Origin: Pelomonas cellulosilytica
GTDB lineage: Bacteria > Pseudomonadota > Gammaproteobacteria > Burkholderiales > Burkholderiaceae_C
Length of the DNA stretch: 64,000 bases
Assembly (NCBI RefSeq): GCF_021353265.1
Contig: NZ_JAJTWU010000016.1
Span: forward strand, 1-64,000
Reading direction: 5' to 3'
In this document: positions 54,546 to 63,555 of the stretch, in pieces
Numbering within the stretch: the stretch's first letter is position 1
Layout of the letters: every line of letters begins with the position of its first letter
Translations under genes and position numbers: made by a program
Notes under the pieces: model-generated
Database searches by the model: none
What the model saw: only the letters and a program-made list of their open reading frames with translations
What the model was told of the DNA's origin: nothing

Positions 54546-54554
54546 AGCGGTCAG

Positions 54555-55343
54555 TCAACGATGCTCGAAGTTCGGCGCCCGCTTGGCCAGGAACGCCTCC
54601 ATGCCTTCGCGCTGATCGTGGCTGCCGAACAGCGCGTGGAAATAGCGCCGCTCCACGCCCACGCCCTCCGACAGCGGCGCCTGGTAGGCCAGATTCACGA
54701 GCTCCTTGATCAGCATGACCGACGGCGCGCTGAAGCCATTGATGGCCTCCGCGGCGGCCAGCGCCTCTTCCAGGAGCTTGTCGGCCGGCACGACGCGCGA
54801 CACCAGGCCTGCGCTCTCGGCTTCGGCCGCGGCCATCATGCGGGCCGTCAGCAGCAGGTCCATGGCCTTGCTCTTGCCGACAGCGCGCGGCAGGCGCTGC
54901 GTGCCGCCGGCGCCCGGCACGATGCCCAGCTTGATTTCGGGCTGGCCGAACTTGGCGGTGTCGGCCGCGATGATGAAGTCGCACATCATGGCCAGCTCGC
55001 AGCCGCCGCCCAGCGCAAAGCCGGCCACGGCCGCGATGACGGGCTTGCGAACCTGCAGAATGGTTTCCCAGTTCTTGCTGATGAGGCCGCTCTTGAACGC
55101 CGTCGCGAACGTGTGCGGCAGCATGGTCGGAATGTCGGCACCGGCCGCGAAGGCGCGCTCGGAGCCGGTCAGCACGATGCAGCCGATGCCGTCGTCCGCA
55201 TCGAAGGCCAGCAGCGCCTGGCCCAGTTCGTCCATCAGCTGGTCGTTCAGCGCGTTCAGCGCCTTCGGGCGGTTCAGCGTGATCAGTGCCGTCTTGCGCG
55301 GCCCGTCGCCGTGGACGGCGGTGAGAATGCATTCGTAGGTCAT
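54555..55343 (-). CDS. Enoyl-CoA hydratase
   Basis: 262-residue crotonase-fold enzyme hydrating trans-2-enoyl-CoA in fatty-acid or related degradation. It carries the oxyanion-hole loop [14 protein letters not shown], the [15 protein letters not shown] helix with catalytic E116, and [22 protein letters not shown] with catalytic E136. Both glutamates are present and the length is normal, so it is probably active. Its start overlaps the stop of the DUF3108 gene (ATGA). Confidence 0.95.
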   Translation of the reverse strand: MTYECILTAVHGDGPRKTALITLNRPKALNALNDQLMDELGQALLAFDADDGIGCIVLTGSERAFAAGADIPTMLPHTFATAFKSGLISKNWETILQVRKPVIAAVAGFALGGGCELAMMCDFIIAADTAKFGQPEIKLGIVPGAGGTQRLPRAVGKSKAMDLLLTARMMAAAEAESAGLVSRVVPADKLLEEALAAAEAINGFSAPSVMLIKELVNLAYQAPLSEGVGVERRYFHALFGSHDQREGMEAFLAKRAPNFEHR

Positions 55344-56467
55344 GGGCTCGATCTCCTGGGAGTGCTGCTGGCGGATTCTGGCGCGGCCTGCTCGGGCAGG
55401 CCCTTGAGCATGAGGTCGACGTAGGTCTCAGCGTCTTGCCTGATGATGAGCCGCACCGGCAGGAACTGCAGGCCCGGCGCCAGCCACACCTCGGCCGTGA
55501 GGTCGCCGCTCGAGGCCGTGGCACGGGGGCGAAGATGCCAGGCTGGCACCCAGCCCATGGCGGTCTCGACGGATTCGTTGTCGACGATTTCATAGGGCCA
55601 CTCCGCGTACTGCCGGCGTGGCAAGACCACGGGGAACGTCACCACACGACCGGGCTCCAGCAGCTCGCGACCGGTGCGGAACAGCCAGGTCAGCTGGACG
55701 AACTGGCTGGCCGAGTCCTGGGCGGCACGTGGCAGCGGCTCCCGCACGCCCTGGGCCAGCTGCACCTCGGCGCCGAGGAAGAAGACCGTGCTGCGACGCG
55801 TGTCGCCGACGATGAAGCGCGTCTCCTCGTCGTAGCGCTGCGGCGTGATGCCGTCGGGCGTGACCTGCCCCTGGCTGCTCATGCGCCGCGTGATCAGCGG
55901 CGCGAAGCTGGGGCCCACGCTGACGTCCAGGTTGACCTGGTAGTCCGAGCCGCGCCGGAGCCATTCCACCTGCGCCTGACCATAGACCGGACCACGGTAG
56001 TTGCCGCGCAGCTCGTAACTCAGCCGCGTGGACAGCGGCCATTCGGCGCCGGGCTCCTCGCCTGCTGGCGCTGAAGCCGCCTGCGCGACGGGAGGCGCTG
56101 TCTGCGGCGCGGACGCTGCCGCCTCGGCCGGCTCACTGGCGCTGGGCACGGGGCCAGGCGGGGTCTGCGGCGCCGATGCTGCCTGGGCGGCCACCGCCGG
56201 CGTGCCGTCTTCTGCCTGGGGCCGCGGGGGTGTTACCGGCGGCGTCGGGGGCGCGGCGGGAGGGGGTGGCACGGGTGGCGAGGCGGGTGCGGGGGTAGGC
56301 TCCTGCAGCGCGAGCTCGCGCACGAACGCCACCTGCATGCGGGCCGGCATCGGCGGTGGGCCGTCATGAACCCAGCCGTCGGCGATGCGTTGCACCTCGT
56401 GCGCCAGCAACAGGTGCAGCGCGAGTACCGCCAGCACCAGCAGCCACGGCGGCCGGGGCGTCTTCAT
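55340..56467 (-). CDS. DUF3108 domain protein, membrane-anchored with proline-rich linker
   Basis: 375-residue protein. The N-terminal hydrophobic segment ([13 protein letters not shown]) serves as anchor or signal. Residues about 55-145 are a P/A/Q-rich linker ([18 protein letters not shown]). The C-terminal beta-rich DUF3108 domain ([21 protein letters not shown], then [15 protein letters not shown]) faces the periplasm. The function is unknown. Similar genes often lie near M61 peptidase and DUF3429 genes in Burkholderiales, as here. Confidence 0.8.
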   Translation of the reverse strand: MKTPRPPWLLVLAVLALHLLLAHEVQRIADGWVHDGPPPMPARMQVAFVRELALQEPTPAPASPPVPPPPAAPPTPPVTPPRPQAEDGTPAVAAQAASAPQTPPGPVPSASEPAEAAASAPQTAPPVAQAASAPAGEEPGAEWPLSTRLSYELRGNYRGPVYGQAQVEWLRRGSDYQVNLDVSVGPSFAPLITRRMSSQGQVTPDGITPQRYDEETRFIVGDTRRSTVFFLGAEVQLAQGVREPLPRAAQDSASQFVQLTWLFRTGRELLEPGRVVTFPVVLPRRQYAEWPYEIVDNESVETAMGWVPAWHLRPRATASSGDLTAEVWLAPGLQFLPVRLIIRQDAETYVDLMLKGLPEQAAPESASSTPRRSSP

Positions 56468-56473
56468 GGCGCG

Positions 56474-58183
56474 TCAGGCGCCGAGCCAGCGGCGGCGCAC
56501 CGCGTGAGCGCCGGGGGCCGGCGCCAACGCCACGGCGGCCGCCTGGGCGGGCGGCAGCTCAAGCGCCAGTTCCAGCAGCCGCTGGTCGCGGTTGACGAGC
56601 AAGCGCAGGCGCGTCTGGCCCGGCGCCAGCAGCGCTGGCACGTCGTCCAGCCGGCGCAACCGCCAGCCCTCGCAGCCCAGGATCTCGTCTCGCGCGTTGA
56701 CTCCACCGGCCTCGGCGGCACCACCCGCCAGCACGTGGGTGACATGGATGCCCGTCAGCGCGGCCTCGCGCACCCGCAGACCCAGGCGCTGCGCCACCGT
56801 CTGGCGCCCCTCGTCGCGCCAACCGACGCCGTGGGCCTGCAGCAGATCCCGCAGCGGGAGTTCGTCGGTGCCGTGCACCCACTGGTGAAGCTGTCCGGCT
56901 AGCTCGGCGCCGCCCAGGGCCTCCACAGCGCCCAGGACCGCGGGCTCGCTGACCGACCCGCCGTCGGTGGACGCCCACAGGCGCGTCATCAGCGCGTCCA
57001 GACTGGACCTGCGCAGCCGCAGGCTCAGGTCCAGACACAGCGCCACCAGCGCGCCCTGGCCGTAGTAGTTGCTCGTCGCGTTGGGGCTGTTCTCGTCGGG
57101 CCGGTAGTACTTGGTCCAGGCCTCGAAGCTGGCCTGCGCCAGCGGCTGCACGCGCCGCCCGGGCGCTGCCAGCACGCCGTTGACTGTCTGGGCCAGCAGC
57201 TTGACGTAGCGCGGCGCGTCGACGAGGCCCGCGCGGCACAGCATCAGCTCGTCGTAGTAGCTCGTGAAGCCCTCGAAGAACCACAGCAGCTCGGTGTAGT
57301 TCTCGCGCTGGTAATCAAACGCCGCGAACTCGGCCGGCCGCAAACGCTTGACGTTCCAAGCGTGGAAATACTCGTGGCTGAACAGGCCCAGCAGGCGGAC
57401 GTAGGCGTCGCCCGGCGTGGCCGGCTCGGCGGACGTGGGCAGCTCGCGCCGCGCACAGATCAGCGCGGTGCTCGCGCGGTGCTCCAGCCCGCCATGGCCG
57501 TCGTCGACGGCCCACAGCAAGAAGCTGTAGCGCTTGAACGGCGCGCCGCCCCAGAGGGCGATCTGCGCCTCACAGATGCGGCGCACGTCGGCCAGCAGCC
57601 GCTCGCCGTCGAAGCTGGGCCAGGCTCCGGCGACGACGACGCGGTGCGGTACACCCGCGGCCTCGAACTCGCCCGTCCAATGCGGGCCGATCTCGAAGGG
57701 GTGGTCCAGCAACTCGTCATAGTCCGTGGCCTCGAAGCCGCCGGTGGCGGGCGTGGCCTCGGTCGCGACGTGCCAGCCCTTGGGCACGCCGGCGAGCTCG
57801 ATGCGGTGCGCGCCCTGCTCGCGACCGTGCGCACGCAGGCACAGGCTGCTCGCGTTGAAGAAGGCGCGCTGGCTGTCGAGCCAGGCGGTGCGCACCGACG
57901 CGTCGAACGCATAGACCTCGTAGCTGAGCGTCAGTGCCGCACGGCCGCCGCAGCGCACGCGCCAGCTGGCCTTGTCGAGCTGCTCCACGGGCAGTTCCCG
58001 TGAGCCTTGGCGAGCGGTCATTCGGCTCAGGTGCTTGGCGAACTCGCGGACGAGGTAGCTGCCGGGGATCCATACCGGTAGGCTGAACTGCTGCTCGGCG
58101 GCCGGCTCGGGCAGCGTCAACGTGACGCGGAAGCGGTGGGCCGCGAGATCGGCCAGCTCGATGCGGTAGCGGGGCCCGCGCAT
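56474..58183 (-). CDS. M61-family metallopeptidase with PDZ-like domain
   Basis: 569-residue peptidase. The N-terminal beta domain (LTLPEPAAEQQFSLPVWIPGSY) is followed by the zinc site HEYFHAWNVKRLRPAEF (HExxH, followed by the usual NVKRLRP) and GFTSYYDEL with a further acidic ligand. A PDZ-like domain (GIHVTHVLAGGAAEAGG) lies at residues about 475-560. M61 enzymes are glycyl aminopeptidase-like. No signal peptide is apparent. The start overlaps the DUF3429 stop (TGATG). Confidence 0.9.
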   Translation of the reverse strand: MRGPRYRIELADLAAHRFRVTLTLPEPAAEQQFSLPVWIPGSYLVREFAKHLSRMTARQGSRELPVEQLDKASWRVRCGGRAALTLSYEVYAFDASVRTAWLDSQRAFFNASSLCLRAHGREQGAHRIELAGVPKGWHVATEATPATGGFEATDYDELLDHPFEIGPHWTGEFEAAGVPHRVVVAGAWPSFDGERLLADVRRICEAQIALWGGAPFKRYSFLLWAVDDGHGGLEHRASTALICARRELPTSAEPATPGDAYVRLLGLFSHEYFHAWNVKRLRPAEFAAFDYQRENYTELLWFFEGFTSYYDELMLCRAGLVDAPRYVKLLAQTVNGVLAAPGRRVQPLAQASFEAWTKYYRPDENSPNATSNYYGQGALVALCLDLSLRLRRSSLDALMTRLWASTDGGSVSEPAVLGAVEALGGAELAGQLHQWVHGTDELPLRDLLQAHGVGWRDEGRQTVAQRLGLRVREAALTGIHVTHVLAGGAAEAGGVNARDEILGCEGWRLRRLDDVPALLAPGQTRLRLLVNRDQRLLELALELPPAQAAAVALAPAPGAHAVRRRWLGA

Positions 58184-58620
58184 CAGCTGCCCGCGGCGGC
58201 GAGGAAGCAGCTCAGCGAGGCGACGGCCGTCAGCCGGAAGCGCAGCGTCAGCCAGGCCGCGGCGCCCAGTTGCGGATAGATACGACGGTCCATCACGTAG
58301 CAGGCGATCAGCACGCCGCCCAGCAGCGCCAGACCCGCGTGCGGTGGCATCAGCACGCCCAGCCAGGCGAGCAGCGACGCGCTGACGCCCCAGACGAGCG
58401 GCCGGCGATCCGCGCTGTCATGCACAAACGCCAACCCCCAGGCGATGCCGCCGAGGAAGGACACGATGAGCGCGGCATAGGCGGCCGTCGCGAAACGCAC
58501 GAACCGGTAAGGGTCCTCGTCGCGCGGATCGATCAGCCAGATCAGCAGGCAGCCGAGCACGAAAGGCACGAGGCCGGCATAGCCGAGCCGGTAGGCCAGC
58601 TGTCGGGTGTGCGCCTGCAT
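58183..58620 (-). CDS. DUF3429-family membrane protein
   Basis: 145-residue inner-membrane protein with four or five hydrophobic segments (LGYAGLVPFVLGCLLIWLI, FATAAYAALIVSFLGGIAWGL, then two more). GGIAWGLAF and WLGVLMPPHAGLALLG are typical of DUF3429. The function is unknown. It sits between a DsbC-like and an M61 gene in a compact minus-strand block. Confidence 0.82.
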   Translation of the reverse strand: MQAHTRQLAYRLGYAGLVPFVLGCLLIWLIDPRDEDPYRFVRFATAAYAALIVSFLGGIAWGLAFVHDSADRRPLVWGVSASLLAWLGVLMPPHAGLALLGGVLIACYVMDRRIYPQLGAAAWLTLRFRLTAVASLSCFLAAAGS

Positions 58621-58625
58621 GGCGC

Positions 58626-59384
58626 TCAGGACTTGCGACCCGGCGCAGCCAGGTCCTGCAAGCGCTTCTCGAGCTCGACGGCACCCACGGCACCGGGAAT
58701 GCGGTTGCCGTCTTCCAGCAGGATGGCCGGCGTGCCGTTCACGTGGATCTTGCGGGACAGCGCCAAGTTGCGCTCGATCGCCGCGTCATCACAGGTGCCA
58801 GCCACCTTCGGCGGCGCCTCGCCGCGCAGCATCCACGCGAGCCACGCGTTGGCGTTGTCCTTGGCGCACCAGATCGCCTTCGTCTTTTCCGGGGAATCGC
58901 CGCCGAGGATGGGGATCAGGAAGGTGTAGACGGTCACGTCCTTCATCTCCTGCAGCGACTTCTCGAAGCGCTTGCAGTAGCCGCAGTTCGGATCGGCGAA
59001 GACGGCGATGCGGCGCTTGCCGGTGCCGTTCTTCCACATCAGCGCGTCCTTGAACGGCAGTGCCGCGAAGTCCACGCGGTTGATCTGGGCAATGCGCTCT
59101 TCGGTCAGGCTCTTCTTGGCCTTGATGTCGATGAGCTCGCCTTCGATGAGGAAGCTGCCCGTTGGGTCGGTGTAGCGGATCTCGTTGCCGATGCGCACCT
59201 CCCAGAGGCCCGGCATGGGTGACGGCCGCACCTCGTCGATCTTCGGGATGTTGGGCATGCGCTCGGCGAACATCTTGCGGATGGCGGCTTCGTTGGCCAG
59301 GGCCGGCAGGCTGGCCGCGGCCAGCAGGCCGGCGAGCAGCGGGGTGAGCAGGCGCGGGAGCGCAGGGGCGTGGGCAGGCGACAC
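58626..59384 (-). CDS. DsbC-like periplasmic thiol:disulfide interchange protein
   Basis: 252-residue secreted protein. The signal peptide spans residues 1-31 (LLTPLLAGLLAAASLPALAN), and an N-terminal dimerisation part (IPKIDEVRPSPMPGLWEVRI) leads to a thioredoxin-fold catalytic domain with the CxxC motif DPNCGYCKRFEKSL. It also has a C-terminal cis-Pro loop region (VNGTPAILLEDGNRI). It isomerises wrong disulfides in the periplasm. It starts with GTG at 59382-59384. Confidence 0.9.
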   Translation of the reverse strand: MSPAHAPALPRLLTPLLAGLLAAASLPALANEAAIRKMFAERMPNIPKIDEVRPSPMPGLWEVRIGNEIRYTDPTGSFLIEGELIDIKAKKSLTEERIAQINRVDFAALPFKDALMWKNGTGKRRIAVFADPNCGYCKRFEKSLQEMKDVTVYTFLIPILGGDSPEKTKAIWCAKDNANAWLAWMLRGEAPPKVAGTCDDAAIERNLALSRKIHVNGTPAILLEDGNRIPGAVGAVELEKRLQDLAAPGRKS

Positions 59385-59407
59385 GATGTTGGAGCGACCG
59401 GAAAAGG

Positions 59408-60529
59408 TTAGAGGCCGAGCGCGCGTTGGGTGAGCCAGCGCTTGACGGGGGTGAGTTGATTCAGGGCGTCGAGCCCGCGGTTGCGCAGGCCCTGTGCGGC
59501 GGGCGAGTTGTGGGCGAACAGGCGCTGCAGGGCGTCCGTGAGCTCGCCCATCGCCAGCGTCGGCGCGAGGCGCTCTCGCGCATAGCGCCGCAGCAGGCGC
59601 TCGTCGCCCAGCGGCCGCCAGGACTCGCGCGCCGCCAGCACACGCGACAGCGCCGCCACATCGCCCAGACCGAGGTTCAGTCCCTGGCCCGCGAGCGGAT
59701 GCACGACATGCGCGGCGTCACCCAGCAGCACCCAGCCGGAGCCGCTGACCTCATCGGCCCGGGCCAGCGCCAGCGGCCAGCTCGAACGCTCGCTGCCGAG
59801 CTTGAGCTCGCCTGCGGCGCCCGCCGTGGCGGCGTTCAGTTCGCGCTCGAAATCTTGCGCGGGCAGCGACTGCAGGCGCTCGGCGGTGGACTCCTGGCAG
59901 GACCACACAAGGCCATACGACGCACCGCGCTGCGGACGCTCGAACGGCAGCAAGGCCAGCACTTCGCCGCCAGGCTGGAACCATTGCCTCGCCACGCCCT
60001 GGTGCGGACGGTCGGACGTCAGTCGCGCCGCGAGTGCGCGGTGGCCATAGGCCTTGGGCTTGAAGCCGACCCCGAGCTCTGCGCGGGCGGCCGACTCGCG
60101 ACCTTCGCACAGGGCCGTCAACGCCGCGGTCGTGGTGTCCGGGACGTTATGGACATGCGGCGAGAAACGCAGCGCCGCCGCCAACTGCGCGTCCAGCGCG
60201 CCGGCATCGACGATGACAGCCAGCTCGCGCAGCCCCTGCTGCCACGCAGAAAAGCTGAGTCGCCCGCCCTCGCGGTCCGCTGCGGCGTCTCCATTGATGA
60301 CCATGTCGTACACGGGACTCACCGCATCAGCAGGCAAGCTGTCCCACACCCGAAGCTCGGTCAGCAGTGAAACGGAAGCGGCATTCAATGCATAGGTCCG
60401 CACATCGTCTGCCCGCGAGGCGGCGGCGACGCCCGCGACGCCCACGGTCAACCCCTGCGCCGCAAGGCTCAACGCGAGGCTGCTTCCGACGGCACCCCGC
60501 CCCCTGACCAAGACGTCCACACACTGCAT
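59408..60529 (-). CDS. UbiH/UbiF-like FAD-dependent monooxygenase
   Basis: 373-residue flavin hydroxylase of the type acting in ubiquinone synthesis. The N-terminal FAD-binding loop (VLVRGRGAVGSSLALSLAAQG) and the C-terminal LLGDAAHVVHPLAGQGLNLGLGD motif, which is characteristic of UbiH/COQ6, are both clear. The ATG at 60527-60529 starts exactly at the Rossmann strand. A much longer frame extends into antisense of ychF and is not a protein. Which ring position it hydroxylates is not readable. Confidence 0.88.
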   Translation of the reverse strand: MQCVDVLVRGRGAVGSSLALSLAAQGLTVGVAGVAAASRADDVRTYALNAASVSLLTELRVWDSLPADAVSPVYDMVINGDAAADREGGRLSFSAWQQGLRELAVIVDAGALDAQLAAALRFSPHVHNVPDTTTAALTALCEGRESAARAELGVGFKPKAYGHRALAARLTSDRPHQGVARQWFQPGGEVLALLPFERPQRGASYGLVWSCQESTAERLQSLPAQDFERELNAATAGAAGELKLGSERSSWPLALARADEVSGSGWVLLGDAAHVVHPLAGQGLNLGLGDVAALSRVLAARESWRPLGDERLLRRYARERLAPTLAMGELTDALQRLFAHNSPAAQGLRNRGLDALNQLTPVKRWLTQRALGL

Positions 60530-60655
60530 GGCGCGATTGTAGGCAGCGGGGTATGACTCCATTGAGGCCAAAGGCCCAAGCCCGGCACGCCGACTAAAAT
60601 CAGCGGCTTTATCGCCCGACCGCAGCCGGTCTCGCGCTCCACAGAAAGCCCAGCC

Positions 60656-61750
60656 ATGAGCCTCAAATGCGGCATCGTGGGCCTGCCCAACGTCGGCAAG
60701 TCCACACTTTTCAACGCCCTGACCAAAGCCGGCATCGCTGCCGAGAACTACCCGTTCTGCACGATCGAGCCCAACGTCGGCATCGTCGAACTGCCCGACC
60801 CGCGGCTGGCTGCGTTGGCGGAGATCGTCAAGCCCGAGCGGGTCCTGCCGGCCGTGGTCGAATTCGTTGACATCGCGGGTCTCGTTGCGGGCGCCAGCAA
60901 GGGCGAAGGTCTGGGCAACCAGTTCCTCTCGCACATCCGCGAAACCGACGCCATCGTCAACGTGGTGCGCTGCTTCGAGGATCCGAACGTCATTCACGTC
61001 AATGGCCGCGTCGACCCGATCGCCGACATCGAAGTCATCCAGACCGAGCTGTGCCTGGCTGACCTGGGCACCGTGGAAAAGAGCCTGCAGCGTTACAGCA
61101 AGGTCGCCAAGGCTGGCGGCGACAAGGACGCGGCGCGGCTGGTCGAGGTGCTGAAGAAGTGCCAGGCGGCGCTGGACGAGGCCAAGCCGGTGCGCTCGAT
61201 CGAATTCAGCAAGGAGGAACAGGCGGTCCTCAAGCCGCTGTGCCTCATCACCGCCAAGCCGGCCATGTTCGTCGGCAATGTCGCGGAAGACGGTTTCGAG
61301 AACAACCCGTTCCTGGACCGGCTGCGGGAGTATGCAGCCGGCCAGAACGCACCGGTCGTCGCGATCTGCGCGAAGACCGAAGCCGAGCTTGCCGAGATGA
61401 GCGACGAAGACCGCACGCTCTTCCTGGCCGAAATGGGCCAGGACGAACCCGGGCTCAACCGCCTCATTCGTGCCGCCTTCAAGCTGCTGGGGCTGCAGAC
61501 TTACTTCACTGCGGGCGTGAAGGAAGTGCGTGCCTGGACGATCCACATCGGCGACACCGGGCCGCAGGCCGCCGGCGTCATCCACACGGACTTCGAGCGG
61601 GGATACATCCGCGCTCAGACGATTTCGTACGACGATTTCATCCAGTACCGGGGCGAACAGGGTGCGAAGGATGCCGGCAAGATGCGCGCAGAAGGTAAGG
61701 AGTACGTCGTGAAGGACGGGGACGTCCTGCACTTCCTCTTCAACGTTTGA
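60656..61750 (+). CDS. ychF: Redox-regulated ATPase/GTPase YchF
   Basis: 364-residue TRAFAC P-loop protein of the Obg/YchF family. G1 motif GLPNVGKST (residues 8-16), G3 FVDIAGLV, a coiled-coil middle part ([20 protein letters not shown]), and a C-terminal TGS domain ending in [12 protein letters not shown]. It binds ribosomes and prefers ATP in most species. Length is normal and it ends just before a strong terminator. Confidence 0.96.
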   Translation: MSLKCGIVGLPNVGKSTLFNALTKAGIAAENYPFCTIEPNVGIVELPDPRLAALAEIVKPERVLPAVVEFVDIAGLVAGASKGEGLGNQFLSHIRETDAIVNVVRCFEDPNVIHVNGRVDPIADIEVIQTELCLADLGTVEKSLQRYSKVAKAGGDKDAARLVEVLKKCQAALDEAKPVRSIEFSKEEQAVLKPLCLITAKPAMFVGNVAEDGFENNPFLDRLREYAAGQNAPVVAICAKTEAELAEMSDEDRTLFLAEMGQDEPGLNRLIRAAFKLLGLQTYFTAGVKEVRAWTIHIGDTGPQAAGVIHTDFERGYIRAQTISYDDFIQYRGEQGAKDAGKMRAEGKEYVVKDGDVLHFLFNV

Positions 61751-61790
61751 TCTCCTTGCCGCAGACGTTCAGACCCTGAAGCCCAATAGG

Positions 61791-61815
61791 AACCCGCCTT
61801 CGGCGGGTTTTTTTA
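61791..61815 (+). terminator. Rho-independent terminator of ychF
   Basis: AACCCGCC-TTCG-GCGGGTTT hairpin immediately followed by a T-run, 40 nt after the ychF stop. The stem is perfect over eight base pairs with a stable UUCG-type loop. Confidence 0.93.
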
Positions 61816-62290
61816 TCTCCTCCCGTGGTTCTGAGCGATCTTTCGACCTCGTTGCGCGGCGTTTTAAGGCTGCGCCGCATGCCAGCGTTGCTCGCGCAGA
61901 TGTAACAAACGTCGTTGCCGCTGAACCGAAGCCGCACGGCCTGGATAACCCCTCCAACAAGGCGCAGGCCCATCTCCAAGCCGGGGTGGCCACGCCTTGA
62001 ATACCGGAACGACAGGCCCGCCGCAGGCGGGCCCAGGCAGGGAGCGAAGCGATGGTGGCAGTGGTAACGGGTGGAGGCCTGGGGGTTGAACCTGGGCTCG
62101 GGGTCGGTGCTGGGCGGTGCGGGCGGCGCTGTGGACGGTCGGCGCGGTGGAGATCGTGCAGCGGCTGGGGTGATCCGGCCGGCCTGTGGCTGGTGCGGGG
62201 TTTCTCTTCAAACACAAAAATCTCCCAGCCCCCTTAGCGGCTGAAGTAGCGGCTAAAGGGGTTGCAGAGGGCGCTGACTCGCTCAGTGCC
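61816..62290. repeat. Hairpin-rich spacer, candidate repetitive element
   Basis: About 475 nt without a supported gene. A perfect 8-bp hairpin GGCCCGCC-GCA-GGCGGGCC lies at 62015-62033, and a longer imperfect one (CCCCTTAGC ... GCTAAAGGGG, about 62228-62260) lies closer to the toxin gene. Minus-strand frames here have odd composition, and I have a general memory of similar stretches as repeated intergenic elements in Burkholderiales, but cannot confirm it. Confidence 0.4.
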
Positions 62291-62315
62291 TTGAGATCAC
62301 CGACCGTGATCTCAA
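62291..62315 (-). terminator. Perfect 10-bp hairpin at the toxin gene end
   Basis: TTGAGATCAC-CGACC-GTGATCTCAA forms a perfect 10-bp stem with a 5-nt loop overlapping the stop codon of the PIN gene. No T-run follows on either strand, so it is more likely an mRNA-stabilising or attenuating hairpin, or part of a repeat, than a classic terminator. Confidence 0.5.
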
Positions 62316-62755
62316 GACGGTGGCGGATGTGGCGGTCCGCTCGCGGCCACGCGCTGCAACGCCTGCGCGGGGTCCAGGATGGGGATGCCCTCGAACTGCT
62401 GCAGCACCTGCAGATCAGCATCACCGCTAACGATCAGGTCGGCGCGCGCGGCCCGTGCCAGCGCGAGCACCTCATCGTCGTCGGGGTCGCGGCACACCGG
62501 CTGGGGCAGCGGCGGGGGCTCCATCACCTCGGCCAGTTGCCGCAACTCGGCCAAGGCCTGCTCGCGTGAGGTGTGGGTGCGGCTGAGGATGGCGTCGAAC
62601 TTGTGACGTCCGAGCACCTCATCCAGTTCTGCCAGGAGTGCGGGGCTGCTCACGAGGCTGACCAGGCCGTTGCGCACCTGGGTGAGCAGCGCATGCGGTG
62701 GCCCGCGCCATAGCAGGCCGGCGATTAGCACATTGGTGTCAATGACCGCTCGCAC
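62312..62755 (-). CDS. PIN-domain toxin
   Basis: 147-residue PIN protein. RAVIDTNVLIAGLLWRG supplies the first catalytic Asp, CRDPDDDEVLALA the central acidic cluster, and ADLIVSGDADLQVLQQF the last acidic residues. It belongs to the group of putative PIN toxins paired with small helical antitoxins. Its start overlaps the antitoxin gene by 17 nt. It would act as an RNase when freed. Confidence 0.87.
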   Translation of the reverse strand: MRAVIDTNVLIAGLLWRGPPHALLTQVRNGLVSLVSSPALLAELDEVLGRHKFDAILSRTHTSREQALAELRQLAEVMEPPPLPQPVCRDPDDDEVLALARAARADLIVSGDADLQVLQQFEGIPILDPAQALQRVAASGPPHPPPS

Positions 62756-63035
62756 GCTGCTCCCGATCCCACTGTGCGCGCTGTTCGTCCTCTTCTGCTT
62801 GCGCCGCGCGGCGCGCGGCCCGCGCGGCCTTTACCTCGGCGTTGATCTCGTCCATCGACATCGGCGCGATGCCGGCGGCGGCCACGCGCCCGGCGATGGA
62901 CAGCAGCGAGTCGGCCGCCTGCTGGCGCCTGATGGCGTCGGTCAGCAGCCGGTCCAGCGCCTGCGGCGTGAGCAGCCCGGCATCGCGGGCGGCCTGCGCG
63001 GTGGCATCGGTCAGCTCGATCTGGATGGTGGTCAT
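62739..63035 (-). CDS. Small antitoxin-like protein
   Basis: 98-residue protein directly upstream of the PIN gene and overlapping it by 17 nt. MTTIQIELTDATAQAARDAG begins with a strand that could be a ribbon of an RHH-type fold, followed by helices and a charged tail (AEEDEQRAQWDREQRASGH). This is typical of antitoxins of PIN-type pairs. It has no strong motif of its own; the assignment relies on order and size. Confidence 0.75.
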   Translation of the reverse strand: MTTIQIELTDATAQAARDAGLLTPQALDRLLTDAIRRQQAADSLLSIAGRVAAAGIAPMSMDEINAEVKAARAARRAAQAEEDEQRAQWDREQRASGH

Positions 63036-63037
63036 GT

Positions 63038-63433
63038 TCAGGCCTCCTGCGTGGTGATGCCGGCGTTCATGCGCCGCTTGAGCTTCTCGCCCTCGATGAA
63101 GGTGTCCAGCAACTGCGTGAGCTGGCGCTTGGCCTTAGGGTCGAGCTTCTCGATCTCCAGCAGCTGGCGCTCCAGCCGGTTGGTCGCGACCTTCTTGGGC
63201 CGGCGCGGCTCGGTCAGGCCCAGCAGCACGTCCACGCTCACCCCCAGTGTCTGCGCCAGTTGCGGCAGCAGATGAGCCGGCGGCTGGGCGTTGGGGGCTT
63301 CGTAGTAGGCCACCATGCGCTGGGTGATGCCCATCTCGGCTGCCAGCTCCACCTGCGTGTAGCCGGTAGCCTTGCGCAGGCTGGCCAGTCGGCCACCAAA
63401 ACTCGCGATCACTTCCGTCTTCCGTTTAGGCAT
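63038..63433 (-). CDS. XRE-family transcriptional regulator
   Basis: 131-residue protein. The helix-turn-helix at residues 14-70 reads RLASLRKATGYTQVELAAEM and TQRMVAYYEAPNAQPPAHLL, and a C-terminal helical tail (RLERQLLEIEKLDPKAKRQL) follows. It lies 2 nt upstream of the antitoxin gene in the same direction and may control the trio. A third regulator in a toxin-antitoxin operon is less common than a pair. Confidence 0.85.
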   Translation of the reverse strand: MPKRKTEVIASFGGRLASLRKATGYTQVELAAEMGITQRMVAYYEAPNAQPPAHLLPQLAQTLGVSVDVLLGLTEPRRPKKVATNRLERQLLEIEKLDPKAKRQLTQLLDTFIEGEKLKRRMNAGITTQEA

Positions 63434-63555
63434 GGCTGCACCGCCTCAAAAAGGCCTGTTGCAACCATGATAGGGCCCATGCGCGCATCGGATGAATGAA
63501 ATATTCCAAGAACGTATATGATCTCGTCAGTAGGTTCTTTGCGCGAGAACCCACG
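63434..63555. promoter_or_regulatory. Divergent intergenic region
   Basis: About 120 nt between the XRE gene (minus) and the primase fragment (plus). Its centre is A/T-rich (TGAATGAAATATTCC, TATATGATCTCG) and should hold the promoter of the XRE operon. No symmetrical operator stood out. Confidence 0.4.

Noticed and set aside
59408-61732. A 774-codon minus-strand frame
   Set aside because: The part beyond 60529 is antisense to ychF. The FAD-binding motif begins exactly at the ATG at 60529.
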